A stretch of DNA of 64,000 nt from Haliclystus octoradiatus (Eukaryota > Cnidaria > Staurozoa > Stauromedusae > Haliclystidae). The stretch spans positions 7,832,243 to 7,896,242 of the forward strand of contig OU744449.1 in assembly GCA_916610825.1 (NCBI GenBank). Reading direction: 5' to 3'. The notes beneath the pieces are model-generated. The model searched no databases. It saw only the letters and a program-made list of their open reading frames with translations, and had not been told where the DNA came from. Below, piece by piece: positions 60,301 to 64,000 of this stretch (within the stretch, counting starts at the first letter, position 1; every line of letters begins with the position of its first letter). A program made the position numbers and the translations under genes.

Positions 60301-63014
60301 AATATTTTTGCTTCTTCTCCAATCAAATATGAAATATCTCACTAGTGCAAATGTGAAACGATCACAAACAGTTTCAAACAAACAACATATTGATGGACCT
60401 ATTTAGAGCTACGTTCTTCCATGTCTACAAATTATTTGGGTATCTTGTCGAGTATCCTATTTCCTGAAACCTGGAGTGCAACTGAAAAATCAATAATGAT
60501 GCACTTTACGCCACGCTTTTGATACACTTTAATCAATAGAAATATTACACCGTCTAAAACAAACCATGACAAATGTCAATAGTTTGCTTGTCGTACATCT
60601 ATATGATATCTTGATGGATATTTTTTTTATTGGACAGAATGTATGTGCTAAATGCCTAGAAACACAAACCCTATACCTACCAAATTATATAAGATTACTG
60701 TCAAACAAATAAATATTATTTACAGCAATGAGAATTTTTTTTCGACCAGCGGAACTCGTCCTTCTCTATCAGTTCCAAAACATAGAAAACACTAATCTAG
60801 CTATTGTTTAATTAGGTTTTCAAGAGTTTTCATCCCTTTTGACTGAACTTCATTTTCATGCATGTATTTGCTAATACACAAAATAATTACCAGCATCAAT
60901 AGGCGATTATTCAAATGTTTATTAATGAAAAGGTAATGTTGAGCCACTGTACCTATATATACGCATTTACCAATATTGTTTCTATTTCTATATATCATAG
61001 GGTGTGGACATTGCAAAAATGCCAAACCTGAAATTGAAGAAGCTAGTTTGCAATTCGAAAGCAGTCAAAAGGTATAGTACAAAGTACGAGACTAATTAAA
61101 AATTAACTAGCAATGTCTTGCCTGCGTTGTTGGGTGAATTCTAGGCTAATTTTGGCTGAATTAAAATTATCTTTGATGTGAAATGAAGGTGGAGAACATG
61201 TGAATTTCTATTTCAATATTAAACAATAGAAATGCGACGCAAAGAAGTATGCCGAAGCATGGCGGTTCCAAAAGCAAAGCAAAATCAGTGCTGGAAATGA
61301 CATTTTCTTTCAATACGCAAAGCAGAATACAAATTCGAAAAAACAAACCCGTCAGGTACAACTAGTTGCTTGTGTTGTGCCCCGTCTTTTTCCGACCTTT
61401 GAGCGTTTGAACATTAAATACAAACACAAAATGCCGTTGTGCAGGCAAGAGCCCTCAAAGGACACAGGTCCCACTTTCCAATCATGAAAACGAGGCAGCA
61501 AAAGAAAGTGGGACTTGAGTCAGCCAAACATTCACCCAAAGTATTGGTTTTGCAATTGCTATTTTGAGTCTCTTTTTGACGATCTGACTCTCATGCATGT
61601 ATTTCTTCTGTAGGTTTTCTTTGCTGGTGTTGATTGTACTATCCACAGAGCAACTTGTAGCTCATTCGATGTCACTGGGTAAGAATTTGTATTTTAACCT
61701 GTTGGTAATAATACAATACAAAAGCAAAAAGCATAATTTATCTTGAGTTCGTTTCATTGTTATCATTTACGAACAGCTTTTAATAATATTTCATGTAATT
61801 TTGAATAAAAAATATAAAGTTGTTTTATAAGGTTTCTAATCAAATGTTTAATAATTAATCTCTTGAAAAAATATGAAATTCAGAAATATCCCTGCGAAAA
61901 CAGTTCAGGAGTTCATGAACAGTTCATGAACGTTATTTGGCCCCAAATTTTCGTGAACTGTTCATGAACTGTCTGTGAGGGTTCATCAACTGTTCATGAA
62001 CAGTTCATGAACAGTTCAGGAAAATTGGAGCCAAATAACGTTCATGAACTGTTCATGAACTGTTCATGAACTCCTGAACTGTTTTTTGCAGGGGTAACAG
62101 CATTTTATTTGTATTAATTTGTTTGTTAACGTTCTAGGTTATACATCTTCTGCCATTTTAAATCTATGAAAACGGGTTGATTACTGATTACTTGTTCATT
62201 TTTAATTTTTTTAATACCCCAACTAAATGGAATCATAACCAATTATTGTATTATTTTTGAAATTCACATTCATAAAAATATTTTCTGATGTTTATTGTTA
62301 GATATCCAACATTTCACTACTTTAAATATGGAAAAGATTCTTTCAAATACACTGGTGGAAGAAAGGTATGTTGTATGCCAGGGTTTCTTTAGCCAAGCAA
62401 AATCCACTCTGCTACTCTGCAAATTTGATCCAGTATGTCGTTACTGCCAAGCGTACTAGTAATGTAATCGATCGAATCCGATACTATTGCTGCTGACGTG
62501 ATCACATTGTCAATACACATATTTTGTTGCTACGAAAAAGCTAATCAGCAGCTAGCGAATTATCAAACTCAAGGTAATTAGAAGGTATGGTATTTCTTTG
62601 CATTCTAATCATTTCTTTCATGATGGCAATAACACAGTTCAGTAAGTGATCTATTCATATTCTTCATGCACATATTTGAAAATAAGCCTTCTCGGGGACA
62701 GCAACATGAAATTTAAATCATTTAGCAGTTGTGGAAGAGTCAAAAGCAAAATATAATGTTACCGATGCGTCTATAAAGGCTATTTAATCATTGAGTAACT
62801 TACTGAACTGATATATATATTCAATTTGTTTTTTTATATTTTCAGGCCAGTGATTTTATTGCATTTATGAAATCTCCAACAGAAGGCCCTCTACCTCCTC
62901 CACCAGATGCAGAATGGAAAGACACACCAAGCGATGTCAATCATCTCACTGATTCTACTTTTGATGAGTTTGTTTCTGAAAACCCATCTGTTCTTGTTAT
63001 GTTCTATGCACCAT
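39399..63014 (+). CDS. PDIA5: PDIA5-type protein disulfide isomerase with expanded thioredoxin array, 3'-partial, 20 exons in window
   Basis: Exons: 39399-39449, 41394-41511, 46592-46679, 48068-48142, 49414-49459, 50413-50505, 51076-51136, 51693-51760, 53098-53189, 53854-53922, 55153-55289, 57170-57237, 58467-58548, 58659-58671, 58762-58827, 59732-59874, 61001-61071, 61614-61678, 62302-62365, 62846-63014. All phases agree; 546 residues so far. Signal peptide: MDRKFRFILTLAIVVQL. An inactive thioredoxin-fold region follows (LKNIDHSSDVKAFKKILRTK, VLVIFSKD), as in PDIA5. Then come three full domains, each with MFYAPWCGHCK, a cis-proline motif (GFPT, GYPT, GYPT) and an acidic or proline-rich linker. 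A fourth starts with HLTDSTFDEF and stops at MFYAPW at the last exon. Human PDIA5 has three such domains with CSMC, CGHC and CPHC; here all visible sites are CGHC. The role is thiol oxidation and isomerisation in the ER. Exon 14 is only 13 nt. The C-terminal ER-retention signal lies outside the window. Confidence 0.93.
40250..41090. mobile_element. Probable non-autonomous DNA element with GTAACTAGTTAC words (PDIA5 intron 1)
   Basis: Near 40285-40400 the words ACTAGTTACAAATTAC and GTAGCTAGTTACAGTTAC occur. Near 40960-41080 the complementary words GAGTAACCGTGAAG, GTAACTAGTTTC and AAGTAACAATTACAAG appear in the opposite sense. The arms look like long imperfect inverted repeats. Ends and duplication were not resolved. 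The remainder of this intron shows nothing I can name. Confidence 0.45.
41704..41905 (+). repeat. Interspersed repeat, copy B (PDIA5 intron 2)
   Basis: Partner of 18140-18345. Its left neighbour at 41642 begins CCAGGGCCGGATC, a start also seen at 21155 (CCAGGGCCGGATT), so the full element may begin there. Confidence 0.6.
42126..42598 (+). repeat. 5' LTR of the Pao/BEL element
   Basis: It begins TGTAAGCGATAATTTTCCCC and ends GGCGTCTATA. It matches 45528-46003 almost base for base. Confidence 0.95.
42638..45199 (+). CDS. Gag-protease open frame of the Pao/BEL fossil
   Basis: The frame shows the Gag-like region of the family (PTIRPLSFSGDATEYIRFIE), zinc knuckles of CCHC type (CTLCKQDHRINKC, CFNCLGISHTSNIC) and a retropepsin-type DSG motif (YALLDSGSSLTMC). 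It identifies the Pao/BEL family. The element as a whole is broken and is not a host gene. Confidence 0.9.
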   Translation: MSRGTEGAEGTSMPPLEGQLIKQRSTRARSQKTHSTRYSKASKSSNSTRRREAQHALELAQYKRDETVKYVEKEAELTMSKKLLTVNMNLKKAELDLKYCDDSENDDSGSEVSEHELTETNEIKPIITSVKPLNDQLTVNEKVHDWFDTLPKINQLLTTNSNLANSNDNQANQLGNIIARIGLPTIRPLSFSGDATEYIRFIETFKQMMAPTGLNENEKLWHLINSCTGEAKTAIQNCIGLEDGFTRGLTILKKQFGNPYEVATAFIAKITTGKQLQDDDANGILYYSYSLQDCVDTLNRSGYRSDINASITLNQVYKRLPHSMQNKWATIATKMRIKGQVPELSDMAKFVALQADILNDPVFGRAKNDIKSSQTKLNPVNAIGSVPEQSNVYKQRECTLCKQDHRINKCSKFLDMNYQERLTVVKSYKLCFNCLGISHTSNICRSENTCQSCKRRHHTLLHNTESTMNVNEGRQTNHVISDSNTSNNLEEPSVPSVTMTTNSTVHLSPALTQIVAVRAIAKNGKEISTYALLDSGSSLTMCSKWLADKLNLTGDKHELNLSTVSDISTKREASKISYEVAAMNDDTNTRIKLETVWAIDDLYVAMPKRPKARDLKGYPHLKNVPLPLADYSSVSMIIGTDVPEAMIHDEIISGKPNQPIAVKTKLGWCLLGKLKESNEEGVTFSANAVNTINDDILNKSIERFWAIESYGTSGAKAHSIEDKRSLQILSETTILKEGHYETGLLWRKPDTSLPNNRQLALKRIMPLKNKFVKNSNYYNAYKDVMQDYLEQGHAKRLSHQELAVKSNKIWYLPHHAVSNPNKSKLRVVFDAAAKYKGIFANYYYYSKMATLKW
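45528..46003 (+). repeat. 3' LTR of the Pao/BEL element
   Basis: Near-identical to the 5' LTR, 3 bp longer. It is preceded by a purine-rich tract (GGGAGG). Confidence 0.95.
46321..46493. mobile_element. TTCATGAAC foldback element (PDIA5 intron 2)
   Basis: It starts TCCTGCGAAAAACAGTTCAG and ends CTGAACTGTTATTCACCAGG. The arms are partly self-complementary through TTCATGAAC and CATTTAATGTTCATG words. It is a diverged copy of the family best seen at 61889-62094. Confidence 0.7.
46780..46954. mobile_element. hAT-like MITE, CAGGGTCCGAC family, diverged copy
   Basis: It begins CAGAGTCCAACAAAAGGTTC and ends TTTTTTCAGACCCTG. Flanks TCCATATT and TCCTTATT agree at 7 of 8 positions, an 8-bp duplication. 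It is collinear with 58072-58245. Confidence 0.75.
47550..47778. mobile_element. MULE-like MITE with 9-bp duplication (PDIA5 intron 3)
   Basis: The ends AGAGCCATCTATTTTTAAGAG and AAATAGATGGCTTCG form the inverted repeat. ATGCAGGAT occurs on both sides (47541-47549, 47779-47787). It is collinear with 57695-57959, sharing TCGCCATTTTCGTTCC and GGCATCTGT. Confidence 0.75.
48199..48545 (+). mobile_element. tRNA-derived SINE family 1 (PDIA5 intron 4)
   Basis: The 5' head looks like a tRNA gene: A-box-like GATTAGCTCAGTTTGCAGAG and B-box-like GTGGTTCAAATCCCC, about 35 bases apart. A body shared with 26420-26800 follows. It is a SINE, not a functional tRNA gene; the open frame across it is by chance. 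Confidence 0.85.
50600..50765. repeat. TTCATGAAC-family fragment (PDIA5 intron 6)
   Basis: Two arms around GAACAGTTCAGAAATTTGC and GAACTGTTTATGAACATTTC, with GGGCCATTTATTGTTC at the left and GAACATTAAATGGCCC at the right as complementary words. Confidence 0.65.
51195..51399 (-). mobile_element. tRNA-derived SINE family 2, copy A (PDIA5 intron 7)
   Basis: Read on the minus strand it begins AGGGCCGTAGTGCAGTTGTT (A-box region), then GGTCTTGGGTTCAATCCC (B-box region), then GCACTATTGG and GGAAGGGCAT. The 59505-59668 copy shares the body. The tRNA-like head is intact enough to recognise pol III promoter boxes. Confidence 0.75.
52505..52984. repeat. TTCATGAAC-family copy interrupted by another MITE (PDIA5 intron 8)
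   Basis: TTCATGAAC words occur at 52530-52580 and again at 52915-52975, the latter ending TTTTTGTTGCAGGGG like the family end. The AGGCATGA-type MITE lies between. The right edge is 114 bp before exon 9. Confidence 0.55.
52739..52890. mobile_element. hAT-like MITE, AGGCATGA family, best copy
   Basis: The ends AGGCATGAGAG and CTCTCATGCCT are perfect inverted repeats. Flanks AATATCCC and GATATCCC agree at 7 of 8 positions. Confidence 0.75.
53980..54145. repeat. TTCATGAAC-family copy, decayed (PDIA5 intron 10)
   Basis: GTTCACAAACTTTTCATAAAC, AACAGTTCACAACAGTTTGAAC and a right edge TTTTTTTCGCTAGGG identify the family. A further copy is at 54835-54965, before exon 11 in the same intron. Confidence 0.55.
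55398..55590 (+). repeat. Interspersed repeat, copy A (PDIA5 intron 11)
   Basis: Shared with 62379-62580 in the same orientation: CAGGGTTTCTCTAGCC, GCAAAATCCATTCTGC, GCTGCTGACGTGGTCAC and GTTGCTACGAGAAAG. Because the two copies sit at different places relative to the exon modules, they are more likely a transposed family than a trace of exon duplication. Confidence 0.65.
56603..57141. mobile_element. TTAA-flanked MITE (piggyBac-like target site), PDIA5 intron 11
   Basis: The ends AGTGTATATCCCGGAT and ATCCGGGATATACACT are inverted repeats flanked by TTAA on both sides. No transposase frame. The right end is only about 25 bp before exon 12. A relative with AGTG ends and TTAA flanks is at 247-596. 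Confidence 0.7.
57695..57959. mobile_element. MULE-like MITE, second copy (PDIA5 intron 12)
   Basis: AGCCATCTATTTATAGGAG at the left and AAATAGATGGCTCTG at the right are inverted repeats. Flanks GTTTCACAC and GTTTTACAT agree at 7 of 9. Partner of 47550-47778. Confidence 0.7.
58072..58245. mobile_element. hAT-like MITE, CAGGGTCCGAC family, best copy
   Basis: The ends CAGGGTCCGATAAAAGG and CTTTTGTCGGACCCTG are inverted repeats. AGTAGATT flanks both sides (58064-58071, 58246-58253), a perfect 8-bp duplication, the mark of hAT transposition. Confidence 0.85.
58843..59251. repeat. (TATG)n microsatellite, about 100 units (PDIA5 intron 15)
   Basis: 4-bp array with a few interruptions (ATGTTGTATG near 58890 and 59173, GTACG near 59210). 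It starts 15 bases after the 5' splice site of exon 15. Open frames across it are artefacts. Confidence 0.98.
59505..59668 (-). mobile_element. tRNA-derived SINE family 2, copy B, decayed (PDIA5 intron 15)
   Basis: It shares GGTGGTTGGTT, GAATGCCCTTCCTG and CCAACCAATAGTGCTCC with the copy at 51195-51399. The tRNA-like head is worn. Confidence 0.65.
59875..61000. other. PDIA5 intron 16
   Basis: AT-rich. The segment 60724-60862 (CAATGAGAATTTT to TTTTCATGCATG) is a worn relative of the AGGCATGA MITE family. Nothing else is recognised. Confidence 0.45.
61889..62094. mobile_element. TTCATGAAC foldback MITE, best copy (PDIA5 intron 18)
   Basis: It begins TCCCTGCGAAAACAGTTCAG and ends CTGAACTGTTTTTTGCAGGG(G). 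Each arm is about 90 bp of the other's reverse complement, including GTTATTTGGCCCC against GGAGCCAAATAAC. TA lies on both sides (61887-61888, 62095-62096), fitting a TA target duplication. Each arm itself is built from TTCATGAACTG/CAGTTCATGAA palindromes. Confidence 0.85.
62379..62580 (+). repeat. Interspersed repeat, copy B (PDIA5 intron 19)
   Basis: Partner of 55398-55590: CAGGGTTTCTTTAGCC, GCAAAATCCACTCTGC, GCTGCTGACGTGATCAC and GTTGCTACGAAAAAGC. Confidence 0.65.
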
Positions 63015-63109
63015 GTAAGATACCGAATGGAAAAAATCATCTTTGAAATTTTTACAGAATTCAAACCAAATAGTGTACATAAAAACCCCAGCAGTTCAGT
63101 AGAGGTTTA

Positions 63110-63235
63110 ATTTGCGATCATCAGACGGTTTCTGAAACCATTTATTTATTTGGAACCTGATTAAGAATAATCAAGCTACGGCACAGGCTTTTGCCTCATT
63201 TTTGTTTCTGATTCTATATTATGATTTGTCTTCTG
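63110..63235 (+). repeat. Interspersed repeat with CGATCATCAGACGG
   Basis: It shares GCGATCATCAGACGGT and, further right, CTACGGCACAGGCTTTTGCC with the minus strand of 38405-38500. Family unknown. Confidence 0.5.
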
Positions 63236-63479
63236 AAACATTGGGCACTCTCTCACATACATTTGTCTACTTAATATTATTCCTATAAAACTTATTATTC
63301 AAAACATCTGCCACTCAGTCAACCTAACAGACAAAACCTCTGAACCAATTGACAGTAAATTATAGAATCTTGAGTTTGCTTTTAATGAATTATGGTGATG
63401 GAGATGATGATCATAGATCAAAATTTAAAATTTTTTGACGTCATCAACCTCTTTGAAAATGGTACATGCGTGTTAGATG

Positions 63480-63905
63480 GTCTAATTGTCATGAACTGTT
63501 CATGAAAGGTTCATGGGAACCCTTGTGAAAAACAGTTCAGAAGTTCCTGAACAGTTCATGAACGTTAAATGGCCTCAAATTTTCAGGAACTTTTCATGAA
63601 CTGTCCGTGAAGATTCATGACAGTTCATGAAAAACTGGATGTTTAATGTTCATAAACTATTTATGAACTGTTTATAAGGTGTTCATAAACAGTTCATAAA
63701 CGTTAAATGGCCTTAAATTTTCATGAACTGTTCATGAACTGTCCGTCATGATTCATGACAATTCATGAAAAGTTAACATTCAAAGTTTATAAGCTATTTA
63801 TGAACTGTTTATAAGGTGTTCATGAACGGTTTGTAATTGTCTGTACAGTTAATGAACTGGTCCTTAGTAGTACATGAAGTTCATGAACTCAGTAACATTT
63901 TTGCT
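63480..63905. repeat. TTCATGAAC-family array at the window end
   Basis: Several family units in tandem: GAAAAACAGTTCAGAAGTTC at the left, then two rounds of GTTCATGAACGTTAAATGGCC-type arms, ending GTTCATGAACTCAGTAACATT. It lies in the intron before the missing fourth CGHC exon. Confidence 0.75.
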
Positions 63906-64000
63906 GGCAATATGACACTATCAAACAGGCCCAGTTAATCATTACTCCTGATGGTAATCTGCTTGCATTATATAGCGCCATATCTAAATGTATGTATGAA

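Overview
The window is animal nuclear DNA. It is AT-rich, and its genes are intron-dense with GT-AG junctions. Much of the intron space is filled by small inverted-repeat transposons, tRNA-type SINEs and tetranucleotide arrays. The gene set (SNX4, RPS13, PSMA2, a DD3-3-like protein, PDIA5) and the repeat style fit an invertebrate deuterostome, perhaps an ascidian. That placement is inference; no sequence here proves the species. Almost all short open frames in the window are chance; the real genes are built from short exons that I joined by splice sites, phase and family similarity.

Layout: (1) 1-8652 (+): SNX4, 5' end outside the window. (2) 9409-12954 (-): complete RPS13, convergent with SNX4. 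(3) 13139-23542 (+): complete PSMA2, divergent from RPS13 across only 184 bp, which must hold both promoters. (4) 24095-37407 (-): a secreted DD3-3-like protein of 681 aa in 16 exons, with a C-terminal thrombospondin type 1 repeat, convergent with PSMA2. (5) 39399 to beyond 64000 (+): a PDIA5-type protein disulfide isomerase. It has a signal peptide, an inactive N-terminal thioredoxin-fold region, three complete CGHC thioredoxin domains and the start of a fourth.

Mobile DNA: introns carry several non-autonomous DNA transposon families recognisable from terminal repeats and target duplications: TA-type pogo-like copies, TTAA-type elements, hAT-like elements with 8-bp duplications, MULE-like elements with 9-bp duplications, and a foldback family built from the palindromic word TTCATGAAC. 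A young, broken Pao/BEL LTR element sits inside one foldback copy in PDIA5 intron 2. A 90-bp foldback element sits inside a hAT-like element in the last DD3-3 intron. Two tRNA-derived SINE families and two long (TATG)n arrays are also present.

The five genes do not form one pathway. RPS13 and PSMA2 are both high-level housekeeping genes and could share control through their common promoter; PDIA5 and the cysteine-rich DD3-3 protein both belong to the secretory route. The points most worth following are the DD3-3/TSR fusion with its possible intron-retention isoform, the expanded PDIA5 domain array, and the foldback family.
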